38,774 bases of DNA from Ruminococcus sp. (GCA_017634275.1 JAGBNQ010000035.1:1-38774); one strand, 5' to 3'; shown: positions 7,879 to 15,745, counted from the first letter of the stretch. Notes: generated by a model not told the origin, from the sequence alone. Program-made: numbers and translations.

Positions 7879-8283
7879 TCAGCGTATGAATTTCTTGGCC
7901 TTGTTGACGATAGAACGGTCATTGTCATAGGCAAGCACACTGCCTGCGCGGTCTATCTCCACCCACTTGATCTCGGCTATCTCGTCCTCCTGCGGAACAT
8001 AGTCGGTATTCTTAGCCTTTGCTATAAAATATACAACTACCTTCTGCGTGTCCTTTTTCGGGGAGTAGCTCACAGTTTCCCTGAACGTGGGGTCAAGATT
8101 GACCTCAATGCCCGTTTCTTCGAGAATTTCGCGCTTTGCAGTTTCCACCTCTGTTTCATCGCCCTCAACATGGCCCTTCGGGAAGGACCAATGGCCGCTG
8201 TTAATATGCTTGATCAATAAAATTTCCGTGTTGCCGTGGTACTTTCTGTACACAATAGCGCCACAGGATTTTTCATGCAGCAT
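7879..8283 (-). CDS. NUDIX hydrolase, Ap4A hydrolase-like
   Basis: A 134-residue cytosolic NUDIX protein, expected to hydrolyse a nucleoside diphosphate linked to another moiety. The NUDIX box is complete: GHVEGDETEVETAKREILEE followed by TG, fitting Gx5Ex7REx2EExG. The N-terminus (SCGAIVYRK...EILLIKH..GHWSFPKGH) and the tyrosine-containing strand SYSPKKDTQKVVVYF resemble diadenosine tetraphosphatases of the MutT/NudF-like group. The start at 8283 (MLHEKSCG) follows AAGGAAAGGAA; the longer frame reading through the promoter is not credible. It has its own promoter and terminator, so it is monocistronic despite lying between ribosomal genes. Substrate is inferred. Confidence 0.88.
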   Translation of the reverse strand: MLHEKSCGAIVYRKYHGNTEILLIKHINSGHWSFPKGHVEGDETEVETAKREILEETGIEVNLDPTFRETVSYSPKKDTQKVVVYFIAKAKNTDYVPQEDEIAEIKWVEIDRAGSVLAYDNDRSIVNKAKKFIR

Positions 8284-8319
8284 ATAAAAATTCCTTTCCT
8301 TATTAGTTACATTGATTAT

Positions 8320-8348
8320 ATTATAGCACATATTTTGTCATTTGTCTA
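8320..8348 (-). promoter_or_regulatory. Sigma-A promoter of NUDIX gene
   Basis: On the minus strand: TAGACA (8343-8348), 17-base spacer, TATAAT (8320-8325), about 35 bases upstream of the start codon. Confidence 0.8.
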
Positions 8349-8391
8349 TAGTCTGAAATAAAATAAGGGGGAATTTGTGCATATTTTACAA

Positions 8392-9810
8392 TTATTTGAG
8401 TGTTACCTTCCAGCCCGCAAGCTTTTGCTGAATGCGGATAACGTCCGCGATGTTCACCTTTCCGTCGCCCGTAACGTCGGAATTTGATTCGTTAATTTTT
8501 ACCTTCCACCCTGCAAGCTTTTGCTGTATGCGGATAACGTCTGCAATGTTTACCTTGCCGTCGTCCGTTGCATCGCCCGGAATGCGCGCGCCCTTGCAGT
8601 CAAAGTCAAGGGTATATATGACATTTCCTTTAAAGCCAATTATCTGTGACAGCGGCCATATTTCTGCCTGCTTGCCATTAAAGTAAACTTTGGTGTCCTC
8701 GGTAAAGGTATAACCTTCAAGCGGTGAAAGCAAAAGTCTTGCATTATATGTCTTGCCCTCTTCAAAGTTTTCGGCAAGTGCATTGTTTTCCGTCCATTGT
8801 ACCAATGTGACCTTTGCCTCGCCCTTTGTGACTGCCGCGGTGTTGTCGGGCTTTTCGCCTGCCTTCGGCTCGGTGAGGGTGACATCTACTCTTTCTATCT
8901 TGTCGGGTGATTTGACAATAAGCTCTCTGCCGTAGATATTGGTGGGTTTCCCCGAATATGTCTCAAAATCTGTGACTTCTTTTTCCACTCCGTCAGCAAT
9001 TAAAGTGTATTTTTCGGGTAAAATGTCCTGCATAAGCTCGGGGGCTGATATATGTACAACATCATCAACGCCGATAAGGGTACAATTATATATCATAACT
9101 TTTGAGGTTTTGTCATTAAACTCCAAACCGGGATATGTGCGTTCGGGGTGGGTGCCGTAAACGTAAAACGTTGCGTCATTTATGATAACATCACCGCTGC
9201 TTTGATGTATCGGGCGATAATACGAGTAAAAAGTACCGCCGTTTATTGTAACAGCTCCGCCGTAGCAATCAATATATTCCTCAACATAGCCTTCTGTCTT
9301 TGTGTTATTTGAGATAAATATCCCGTTTTCAATAACAAGACTTCCTCCGCCCATAACAAGAAAAGTATTCGGATGCATATTGTATGGCTGTATCTTCGTT
9401 TCTATCTTGCCATTGCCGACGCTGTCATATACAGTCAGGCACGAGTTAGATGAGATCATAAACAGATAGCGGCAGTATTCCGATTCTCTGTATAAGGTAT
9501 GTCCTGCAAGGTCAAGGTGATAATTGACAATGCCGACAGAATTTGAATAAAGCTCAAAGTACATCATTGGGTTATTATCTATTTTGCTTATGTCTTTGCT
9601 AAGTCTGATATAAATATCGGTGTCCTTTGTAAATGTATGGCTTTCGGGGTTAAATATACTATTCAGCTCATCAAATGTTGTTACAATATATGGGCTTGCT
9701 TTAGTTCCCGTGCCCGAGATAGCCCATGCCCTTATCGCCCCCTCGGGGAGGATCAACGCAAGAGTAAATATCATCATAAATGCTGTGACTGTGGATATAA
9801 GCCTTTTCAT
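8392..9810 (-). CDS. Secreted dockerin protein with beta-helix-like region
   Basis: A 472-residue exported protein. The signal peptide MKRLISTVTAFMMIFTLALI ends near an AWA site (about residue 30). Residues of about 60-270 are rich in short Asn/Gly-containing strands (GGGSLVIENG, GGAVTINGGTF, GDVIINDATF) that suggest a right-handed beta-helix as in polysaccharide lyases; no catalytic site is recognised. A small Ig-like domain (about 295-385) follows. The C-terminus is a type I dockerin with two near-identical calcium loops, DATDDGKVNIAD and DVTGDGKVNIAD, each followed by VIRIQQKLAGWKV. It should attach to a cohesin scaffold. The ATG at 9810 follows GGAGAGGTGCTAT. It has its own promoter after the rplL terminator. 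Its true substrate is unknown. Confidence 0.85.
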   Translation of the reverse strand: MKRLISTVTAFMMIFTLALILPEGAIRAWAISGTGTKASPYIVTTFDELNSIFNPESHTFTKDTDIYIRLSKDISKIDNNPMMYFELYSNSVGIVNYHLDLAGHTLYRESEYCRYLFMISSNSCLTVYDSVGNGKIETKIQPYNMHPNTFLVMGGGSLVIENGIFISNNTKTEGYVEEYIDCYGGAVTINGGTFYSYYRPIHQSSGDVIINDATFYVYGTHPERTYPGLEFNDKTSKVMIYNCTLIGVDDVVHISAPELMQDILPEKYTLIADGVEKEVTDFETYSGKPTNIYGRELIVKSPDKIERVDVTLTEPKAGEKPDNTAAVTKGEAKVTLVQWTENNALAENFEEGKTYNARLLLSPLEGYTFTEDTKVYFNGKQAEIWPLSQIIGFKGNVIYTLDFDCKGARIPGDATDDGKVNIADVIRIQQKLAGWKVKINESNSDVTGDGKVNIADVIRIQQKLAGWKVTLK

Positions 9811-9845
9811 ATAGCACCTCTCCTTTATTAACAGAACTTTAACTA

Positions 9846-9874
9846 AGTTTATCATAAAAACAAAGATTTGTCAA
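9846..9874 (-). promoter_or_regulatory. Promoter of the first dockerin gene
   Basis: On the minus strand: TTGACA (9869-9874), 17-base spacer with an extended TGA before the -10, then TAAACT (9846-9851). It starts directly after the rplL terminator. Confidence 0.72.
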
Positions 9875-9877
9875 TAC

Positions 9878-9907
9878 AAAAAAAGGCCGCCCTTACGGAC
9901 AGCCTTT
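9878..9907 (-). terminator. Terminator of rplJ-rplL
   Basis: On the minus strand AAAGGCTGTCC-GTAA-GGGCGGCC is followed by seven T, 16 bases after the rplL stop codon. It separates rplL from the dockerin gene, and no rpoB follows. Confidence 0.88.
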
Positions 9908-9922
9908 GAAATAGCTTTTAAA

Positions 9923-10294
9923 TTACTTAAGCTCAACTGTAGCGCCTGCAGCCTCGAGCTTAGCCTTGATATCCTCAGCGTCAGCCTTGGAAACGCCTTC
10001 CTTGATTGCCTTAGGTGCGCCCTCAACAAGCTCCTTAGCCTCCTTAAGGCCGAGACCTGTGATCTCCTTAACAGCCTTGATAACGCCCATCTTAGCGTCG
10101 CCGAAGGATGCGAGAACAACGTCGAACTCAGTCTTCTCAGCCTCGCCGCCTGCTGCACCGCCTGCTGCAGGAGCTGCTGCGATAGCTGCTGTTACGCCGA
10201 ATTCTTCCTGTATTGCGTCTACAAGCTCCTTAAGCTCGAGAACGGACATAGCCTTAACTTCTTCAATGATGTTTGTGATCTTCTCAGATGCCAT
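9923..10294 (-). CDS. rplL: 50S ribosomal protein L7/L12
   Basis: L7/L12 dimers form the stalk that recruits translational GTPases. The 123-residue product has the N-terminal dimerisation helix ([20 protein letters not shown]), an Ala/Gly-rich hinge (about 38-52) and the C-terminal factor-binding domain with KIGVIK-like [20 protein letters not shown]. The ATG follows AAAAGGAG. It lies 75 bases after rplJ and is the end of a two-gene operon; rpoB, which usually follows, is not here. Confidence 0.97.
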   Translation of the reverse strand: MASEKITNIIEEVKAMSVLELKELVDAIQEEFGVTAAIAAAPAAGGAAGGEAEKTEFDVVLASFGDAKMGVIKAVKEITGLGLKEAKELVEGAPKAIKEGVSKADAEDIKAKLEAAGATVELK

Positions 10295-10369
10295 GATTAA
10301 AAACTCCTTTTCGTTATTATTGTTAGTAGTGTTGTGCGCATTTACGCACTTATGCGGCTAAGCTTGCAA

Positions 10370-10885
10370 TTAAGCAGCCTCGCCCTCCTTCTTGTCTGCA
10401 ACAGCCTGAAGTGTAGCAGCGAGCTTCTGGATAGGACCCTGGAGCGAGCCGACGAGCTGTGCAAGAAGAGTTTCCCTCGAAGGGATCTTGGAAAGAGCCT
10501 GTACGCCGTTTGCGTCATATATCTCCTCACCGATGTAGCCTGCCTTAAGAGCGAAGATCTCACGCTCCTTAACGCTCTCTGCAAACTTGCCGAGAATTCT
10601 TGCGGGAGCTGTCTGATCGTCGTTAGAGACAGCGATAGCTGTTGTACCCTCCAAAACGTCTGTAAGACCGTCAAGACCTGCGTTTTTGAATGCAAAGCGG
10701 AGAATGGAATTCTTCTCTACGAAGTAGGTGATGCCTGCCTCACGAAGTTCCTTACGGAGCTTTGTATCTTCCTCAACAGTGATACCCTTGTAATCAACGA
10801 GTACGCCTGCAGCGGAATTTTTGAGCATTTCGGTAAGCTTATCGACCTTTTCCTTCTTAGCGGCTAAAACCTTTTCACTTGCCAT
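10370..10885 (-). CDS. rplJ: 50S ribosomal protein L10
   Basis: L10 anchors L7/L12 dimers to the ribosome and represses its own mRNA through the leader upstream. The 171-residue product shows the family patterns VDYKGITVEEDTKLRKELRE, NSILRFAF and EGTTAIAVS, then a C-terminal helix that binds L12. The ATG is preceded by GAGGTG at a spacing of about 11 bases. It is the first gene of rplJ-rplL, driven by a consensus promoter and an L10 leader with an attenuator. Confidence 0.96.
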   Translation of the reverse strand: MASEKVLAAKKEKVDKLTEMLKNSAAGVLVDYKGITVEEDTKLRKELREAGITYFVEKNSILRFAFKNAGLDGLTDVLEGTTAIAVSNDDQTAPARILGKFAESVKEREIFALKAGYIGEEIYDANGVQALSKIPSRETLLAQLVGSLQGPIQKLAATLQAVADKKEGEAA

Positions 10886-10927
10886 GTTCTGATTTCACCT
10901 CGTTTGTTTGTAATTTACAAACGCATC

Positions 10928-10962
10928 AAAAAGCCCCTTTTCATCAAAAGACAAAAAGGGAC
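10928..10962 (-). terminator. Attenuator hairpin in the L10 leader
   Basis: On the minus strand GTCCCTTTTTGTC...GAAAAGGGGC is followed by five T, between the L10-binding domain and the rplJ ribosome binding site. It probably stops transcription when L10 is in excess. Confidence 0.75.
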
Positions 10963-11050
10963 GATAAAAGCAATTTATTAGTGCCTTTGTCTCCTCGACA
11001 GGACTTCCGCCCGTTACCCGAGCCGCCTGTTGTCTTTAGATACGAATGCA
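10963..11050 (-). ncRNA. L10 leader (ribosomal protein autoregulatory RNA)
   Basis: On the minus strand the leader contains AAAGACAACAGGCGG, a small loop, then AAGTCCTGTCGAGGAGAC, the hallmark ACAGG...CCTG-C/T-CGAGG arrangement of Firmicute L10 leaders. It begins at the expected transcription start of the promoter at 11057-11085 and is followed by the attenuator. L10(L12)4 binding here is known for the family. Confidence 0.82.
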
Positions 11051-11056
11051 ATAGCT

Positions 11057-11085
11057 ATTATATCAGATTTCCCCGTGATTGTCAA
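11057..11085 (-). promoter_or_regulatory. Consensus sigma-A promoter of rplJ-rplL
   Basis: On the minus strand: TTGACA (11080-11085), 17-base spacer, TATAAT (11057-11062). Both boxes are perfect. Confidence 0.9.
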
Positions 11086-11144
11086 GGGGCAGAGGAGATT
11101 TTTTTAAACTTTGTGCATTTTTAACAACCTTTACAGTATGCCGC

Positions 11145-11172
11145 TTGACCAAATGGGGATATGTGCTATATT
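11145..11172 (+). promoter_or_regulatory. Orphan plus-strand promoter candidate
   Basis: TTGACC, 16-base spacer, TATATT on the plus strand, pointing into repeat copy C. No plus-strand gene follows for thousands of bases, so it is either a chance AT-rich match or a promoter for a short non-coding transcript through the repeat. Confidence 0.3.
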
Positions 11173-11199
11173 TAAAATAGTATATAGTATAGTGGGTAA

Positions 11200-11500
11200 T
11201 AAATTGGAGTTTGGCGAAGTGTTAAGGGGGCGTGCGAAGGGGGTTTGGGGGGCGACCGCAAAGCCCCCCCACCAAGCCGCCCGAGGGGCGGCTTGCTCAC
11301 TCGGAGCGATGAACAAAGCCTTAGTTTAGCGCTCGTCATTTAGGCTTTTTAGCTTGTTTCACGCTCAGAGCTAAGATAAAGTCAAAGCAAGCCGCGCGCT
11401 CTTTTTCGGGGGGCTTTCCCTGCTCACGAAGTAAGCAAGTGCCCCCCGTACCCCCTTCGGGGTGTCGCCCCTCTACAACGGAGCGCCAACTTCCAATTTA
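11200..11500. repeat. Modular intergenic repeat, copy C (chimeric core)
   Basis: A 301-bp element with termini TAAATTGGAGTTTGGCG and CGCCAACTTCCAATTTA. The left arm matches copy A (inverse) and the right arm matches copy F. The left half of the core resembles copy G (AAGCCGCC...GGCGGCTT, then GGAGCGAT) and the right half is the inverse of the B/F core. It lies upstream of the rplJ promoter. Confidence 0.8.
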
Positions 11501-11530
11501 TATTGCTAACAGCACATGAGTAAAAGCTTT

Positions 11531-13489
11531 TTATTTTAGTTCTACCTTCCAGCCTGCAAGGTGCTGCTGAATGCGGATAACGTCGGCAATGTTTATCTTG
11601 CCGTCTTTATTAACATCGGCATTGTATGAGTCTATTGTCACCTTCCACCCTGCAAGATTTTGCTGCAAGCGAATAACGTCAGCGATATTTACCTTGCCGT
11701 CGCTGTTCACATCGCCCGAAAGCACGTTAAAGGGGGTGCCCGGCATTGCGGTAGCGTTGTAGATGTAGCCCGACTGCGGTATGATATCGGTGTTCTTGTC
11801 AGCCGCCGCCCTTGCCTCGCTCTCGGTGAGGGTCATCATATCATAGTATTTCTTATCAAGCGCGCCTGCATCGTAAATGGCCTTTATGGCAGAAAAATAT
11901 GTGCCGCTTTTAAAGGCGCTGCTGTCGGGCGTCCACAGCTCGAGCGTTGAATCATAGCGGAAAAGCACGTTTTTCTTGCTTTCTGTCACCTTTACATCGG
12001 TGTACTCATAAGTGCGCGTATCGTAGTTATATTTGCGCTGATAGGTCACATCGGGGAATGTGAAGTTTCTCATTATGATGCTGCTTGTCGGGTGGTCATC
12101 AAACTTAGCCCCGGGAACATAGCACTCATATTTATCGACATATCTTCCGTCTACCCATGTGTCGGAGGCGTAGCCTAAGTTTCCGCTCCAGTATATCTCA
12201 GCACCGTTGCTGCCTGCCGAGTCGGTATAGAAATAGCTGCCGTCACCCTTTTGGTAGAGGTAGGAATATGCGCCCGACTGTCCGCCGAAAACGCTTGTTA
12301 TTCCCGTAAGCCTTACCCACGCGCCGTCACCTACTCTGTCCCAAATGCTCTTCCAGGTCAGCCTGTCCTCCTCGGGAACATCATCGGGAATGCTCAGCTT
12401 TGCGTAATCGGTAAGCAGAGCCTTTGCTTTTGTAAGGTCATACGAAAGGTCATTTTTATCAAAGGTAAAGGTGTGCAGGATATCATCTTTGGTGACAGCC
12501 TGTCCCTTTCCGTTGCCCTGACCGCCGTAGGCCTTTGTTTCCCCGTTATAGGTAACATTTACGGTATAGTGGTTAGAGCTGCTCCACTCGACTGTCGCCT
12601 CGCTTGAAAGCTTTTTGGCAACTGATGACATCATGCTCGGGAAACCGAGGGAATCATATCTGTAGGGGTAAAGCGCTGTAGCAAAAAGCGACTCGTTATC
12701 CTTTCTTGAATAGGGGCTCTGAATATAGAAGGTCTGGTCAACGTGGGGCGAGGTAGACATACTCCAGTATTTGCCCGATTTATAAAGCTCGCCCCTTATA
12801 AACGAGCCGCTGTAAAGGCAGACAGACGAAAAGCCCGACTGCACGGCATTCATATTGTCAAAAAAGCTATCCTTAACTGCGTAGGTATCAACAAGGTAAT
12901 CAAGGCCGCTGCTAAGCTTTGGCAGCTTGACCTTAACGCCCGTATCCTCCCACTTATAGTAGCCGTCGATATAGTAGGTCTTTGAGCCGACATTTCCGCT
13001 GCTTGATGAGCTTGTGGTCTTTGTTATCTCACCGATATTTGCGCTCTCGCCTGCCTGCTTAAGCTGCGAATATTCGGAATAGGTGATAGTCTTTTTATAC
13101 TGAAGTGTCACATCTCCGCCGTCGGTATTGCTGCCCGTGAAGATATAGCCGCCGTTCACTCTGCCCGTGCTTTCGTCCTCATAATCAACATCGGCATAGA
13201 TGACCATTTCCTCGTCCCACGAGTCATAGTTTATATTAAGTGATCCGCAAGCGCCGTTCTCACCGTAAACGGTGGTTTTATCGACAAACCGAAACGACAT
13301 CGGGTCGGGGTTAGCCGTCTTTACAAAGAAATACTGGTTAAACGGCGAGAGCAGAGGTGTTATTGTATAGCTGTAATCCGCAGCCGTTTTATCCGCCGCT
13401 AAAGCCTTATTGCTTTGCGCACCAAGCCCCATAGACGTAAATGCCATTGCCGCCGCCAAAAAAGCAGCCGCCTGCCTTTTGATTTTCAT
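11531..13489 (-). CDS. Large secreted dockerin protein of unknown function
   Basis: A 652-residue exported protein. The signal peptide MKIKRQAAAFLAAAMAFTSM ends near an ALAA site (about 33). The body (about 40-585) is rich in Tyr, Ser, Asp and Gly and matches no catalytic family I recognise; it could be a structural or binding protein rather than an enzyme. The C-terminus is a type I dockerin with loops DVNSDGKVNIAD and DVNKDGKINIAD, each followed by a QQNLAGWKV/QQHLAGWKV helix, close to the dockerin of the gene at 8392-9810, so both probably bind the same cohesin type. The start is not certain: ATG at 13489 or GTG nine bases upstream, neither with a strong ribosome binding site. Repeat copy D lies directly upstream. 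Confidence 0.82.
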   Translation of the reverse strand: MKIKRQAAAFLAAAMAFTSMGLGAQSNKALAADKTAADYSYTITPLLSPFNQYFFVKTANPDPMSFRFVDKTTVYGENGACGSLNINYDSWDEEMVIYADVDYEDESTGRVNGGYIFTGSNTDGGDVTLQYKKTITYSEYSQLKQAGESANIGEITKTTSSSSSGNVGSKTYYIDGYYKWEDTGVKVKLPKLSSGLDYLVDTYAVKDSFFDNMNAVQSGFSSVCLYSGSFIRGELYKSGKYWSMSTSPHVDQTFYIQSPYSRKDNESLFATALYPYRYDSLGFPSMMSSVAKKLSSEATVEWSSSNHYTVNVTYNGETKAYGGQGNGKGQAVTKDDILHTFTFDKNDLSYDLTKAKALLTDYAKLSIPDDVPEEDRLTWKSIWDRVGDGAWVRLTGITSVFGGQSGAYSYLYQKGDGSYFYTDSAGSNGAEIYWSGNLGYASDTWVDGRYVDKYECYVPGAKFDDHPTSSIIMRNFTFPDVTYQRKYNYDTRTYEYTDVKVTESKKNVLFRYDSTLELWTPDSSAFKSGTYFSAIKAIYDAGALDKKYYDMMTLTESEARAAADKNTDIIPQSGYIYNATAMPGTPFNVLSGDVNSDGKVNIADVIRLQQNLAGWKVTIDSYNADVNKDGKINIADVIRIQQHLAGWKVELK

Positions 13490-13548
13490 AATGCTCACTC
13501 ACTTTCTGTATATTTTACAGTAATTTTTCTTTTGTGATTGCGATAAGA

Positions 13549-13754
13549 CAAACCGGAGATTGGCGAGCTTTGCTCGCAGTTAACAGTTAACAGGTAATAG
13601 TTAACAGTTATGGAGTCCGCCAATGGTGAACGGATGCTCATTCGGGCTTGTAAAGACGCAGCGGCAAAGGGGTTCGGGGGCGACCGCAAAGCCCCCCGTA
13701 CCCCCTTCGGGTTGCCCCCCTCACTCTAAAAACGCATCGCCAAACTCCGATTTA
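13549..13754. repeat. Modular intergenic repeat, copy D (short form)
   Basis: A 206-bp element with termini CAAACCGGAGATTGGCGA and TCGCCAAACTCCGATTTA. The left arm carries GTTAACAGTTAACAGGTAA and a CCGCC/GGTGG-type hairpin. The long core of copies B, C, F and G is missing. It is almost the exact reverse complement of copy E (15526-15730), and the pair brackets the channel and SDR genes. Confidence 0.85.
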
Positions 13755-13760
13755 TCTTAG

Positions 13761-13782
13761 GAAACCCTTTTGAAAAAGGGGA
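13761..13782 (-). terminator. Probable terminator of SDR-channel operon
   Basis: On the minus strand CCCTTTT-TC-AAAAGGG is followed by TTTCC. The stem is short and the T-run weak, so termination may be partial. Confidence 0.5.
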
Positions 13783-13788
13783 TATATT

Positions 13789-14748
13789 TTACCATTTTTT
13801 CAGCTTATCGGAATGAAGGATAAGGATATCCCCATTCTTTACCTTAAGCTCTGCCCTTGCGATTATCATTTCCTCATCACGCAAAAGCATATATATCCTC
13901 GCGCCGTGGTCGCGCTCGATGTCGCTTATGAGCATACCTGCAAGGCCGCTTTTGTCATCTACAAGCACCTCGCCCATTTCCTTTATATCGATAAAGCGCT
14001 TTTCCTTGTTTTGCTCTCTTGTATAGCGCTCGACAAAGCCTGCACTGATTATGCCCGTAGGTATGGCTACAACCCCCACACCGAGCAGTGCTATCACCAT
14101 TCCCATTATCCTGCCGACAGCCGTTATCGGGTAGATATCGCCGTAGCCGACAGTCAGAAGTGCCGAAATGCTCCACCACATTCCCGAGAATGCGTTGTTG
14201 AACGCCTCGGGCTGCGCCTCATGCTCAGCGCCGTAAATGCCGAGCGATGATGCTATCATCAAAACTATTATTATAAAGATAGATGAAAATATCTGATTTT
14301 TCTTTTCAATTATAACGCTTACTATGACCGCAAAGGAATCACTGCCCGTGTTGATGCGAAACAGGTGAAATATCCTCGCCACACGCAGTATCCTGAAAAC
14401 GATAAAGCCCGAGAGATACACAAACGGCAGTATCGTCAAAAGGTCTATCACCCCGTCAAAGGAAACTAAAAACCTAAGCCTTGCTTTAAGCGGAGATAGC
14501 TTTCTGTAGAGAATATCCGCCGTCCATATCCGCAGGATATACTCAAGCGTAAATATAGCTACCGTCACCCACTCAACAGCCTTCAGCACCGATGTGTATT
14601 CCCTGAACCCCTCAAACGTTTCAAGCAGCATAGCACCGATGTTTGCAAAGATAGTAAGGGCAATAAATATATCAAAGGCCTTGCTTGCAAAGTCGCCGCG
14701 CTGACCTATTGAGATTATCTGAAAGGTTCGTTTTTTTATATGTTCCAA
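13789..14748 (-). CDS. Voltage-gated-like potassium channel with RCK-C (TrkA-C) domain
   Basis: A 319-residue inner-membrane protein predicted to conduct K+. It has six transmembrane segments: S1-S3 (about 24-110), an S4 with spaced arginines (R119, R122, R125, R131 in FRILRVARIFHLFR), and a pore with selectivity filter TVGYGD (199-204) before S6 (about 211-237). The cytosolic C-terminus (about 265-319, ending with GDILILHSD) resembles a TrkA-C/RCK-C ligand-binding domain. The start codon is TTG at 14748, after GGAGGAGTTTTAA; there is no nearby ATG. It is the second gene of a two-gene unit, 24 bases after the SDR gene, and the unit sits between inverted repeat copies D and E. Confidence 0.9.
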   Translation of the reverse strand: MEHIKKRTFQIISIGQRGDFASKAFDIFIALTIFANIGAMLLETFEGFREYTSVLKAVEWVTVAIFTLEYILRIWTADILYRKLSPLKARLRFLVSFDGVIDLLTILPFVYLSGFIVFRILRVARIFHLFRINTGSDSFAVIVSVIIEKKNQIFSSIFIIIVLMIASSLGIYGAEHEAQPEAFNNAFSGMWWSISALLTVGYGDIYPITAVGRIMGMVIALLGVGVVAIPTGIISAGFVERYTREQNKEKRFIDIKEMGEVLVDDKSGLAGMLISDIERDHGARIYMLLRDEEMIIARAELKVKNGDILILHSDKLKKW

Positions 14749-14772
14749 TTAAAACTCCTCCGCCAAATCAGT

Positions 14773-15498
14773 TCATAGTCCGCCGTTTACGCTTATGTTC
14801 TGTGCGGTGATGTATGACGCATCGTCCGACACCAAAAATGCCGCGGCCGCCGCGACCTCATCGGCTGTTCCCGCGCGCTCCATAGGCACGTCCGAAATAA
14901 AAGCGTTTCTCTCCTCCTCGGAAAGCGATGCGTTCATTTTCGTTTCGATAAACCCGGGGGAAATGCAGTTTACTCTTACTCCGCTCGGCGCTAATTCTTT
15001 TCCGAGGGCTTTGGTAAAGCCTATCACGCCTGCCTTTGCCGCGGAGTAGACCGCCTCACAGCTCGCCCCCTGCTCGCCCCATATCGACGAGATGAAGATG
15101 ATATTTCCGCTGTGCCTGCTGACCATTGGCGCAACAAAGGCGCGCGCTGTCAAGACCGCCCCCGTAAGGTCGGTGTCGATAAGTCTTTTTATATTGCCGA
15201 CAGACTGCTCTGAAAAGAGCGAAATATCCGCCGTTCCTGCCGAGCAGACAAGCACCTCGGGCGCTGAGAGCTGATTTTCTATCACCCGCCTTGCCGAGGA
15301 GATAGAGTCGGGGTCGGTAACATCACATTTAACGCTCATTGCCGTTCCGCCGCGCTGTCTTATAAGCTCGGTAACGATATCGGCGGTAGTTTTATTCCTA
15401 TTATACCCGACAGCCACAGCAAAGCCCTGCATAGCGAGCCGCAGGCAGACAGCCTTACCTATCCCACCCGAGCCGCCGGTAACAAATGCGCTCTTCAT
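14773..15498 (-). CDS. Short-chain dehydrogenase/reductase (FabG-like)
   Basis: A 241-residue NAD(P)-dependent oxidoreductase, most like 3-oxoacyl-ACP reductase. Visible motifs: TGGSGGIG cofactor loop at residues 7-14, CSAGTAD in place of NNAG, catalytic Ser in ISSIWG, and the YSAAK (Tyr-x3-Lys) pair, ending with a GG-containing C-terminus (NISVNGGL). The ATG at 15498 follows GGAAGGAGATATTT; the longer reading frame that starts upstream is only the translation of repeat copy E. The promoter at 15746-15774 lies on the other side of that repeat. It is probably co-transcribed with the K+ channel, although no biochemical link is obvious. A fatty-acid role is not certain because no other fab genes are near. 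Confidence 0.88.
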   Translation of the reverse strand: MKSAFVTGGSGGIGKAVCLRLAMQGFAVAVGYNRNKTTADIVTELIRQRGGTAMSVKCDVTDPDSISSARRVIENQLSAPEVLVCSAGTADISLFSEQSVGNIKRLIDTDLTGAVLTARAFVAPMVSRHSGNIIFISSIWGEQGASCEAVYSAAKAGVIGFTKALGKELAPSGVRVNCISPGFIETKMNASLSEEERNAFISDVPMERAGTADEVAAAAAFLVSDDASYITAQNISVNGGL

Positions 15499-15525
15499 AA
15501 ATATCTCCTTCCGAAAATATGATGA

Positions 15526-15730
15526 CAAATCGGAGTTTGGCGATGCGTTTTTAGAGTGAGGGGGCAACCCGAATGGGGTACGGGGGGCGACCGGAAAGCC
15601 CCCGAACCCCTTCGCCGCTGCGTCTTTACAAGCCCGAATGAGCATCCGTCCACCATTGGCGGACTCCATAACTGTTAACTATTACCTGTTAACTGTTAAC
15701 TGCGAGCAAAGCTCGCCAATCTCCGGTTTG
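15526..15730. repeat. Modular intergenic repeat, copy E (short form, inverted relative to D)
   Basis: A 205-bp element with termini CAAATCGGAGTTTGGCGA and TCGCCAATCTCCGGTTTG. Read in reverse it matches copy D along almost its whole length, except for the loop of the GGGGGC/GCCCCC palindrome, which is flipped. It lies in the 5' leader of the SDR-channel unit, between promoter and ribosome binding site. Confidence 0.85.
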
Positions 15731-15745
15731 TATTACTTCGCCTAT

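Noticed and set aside
15499-15669. 57-residue N-terminal extension of the SDR reading frame
   Set aside because: It is the translation of repeat copy E and has no ribosome binding site; a strong site precedes the ATG at 15498.
13549-15730. Insertion sequence or composite transposon with a transposase
   Set aside because: The genes between the inverted repeats are an SDR and an ion channel; no DDE, serine or tyrosine recombinase is encoded.
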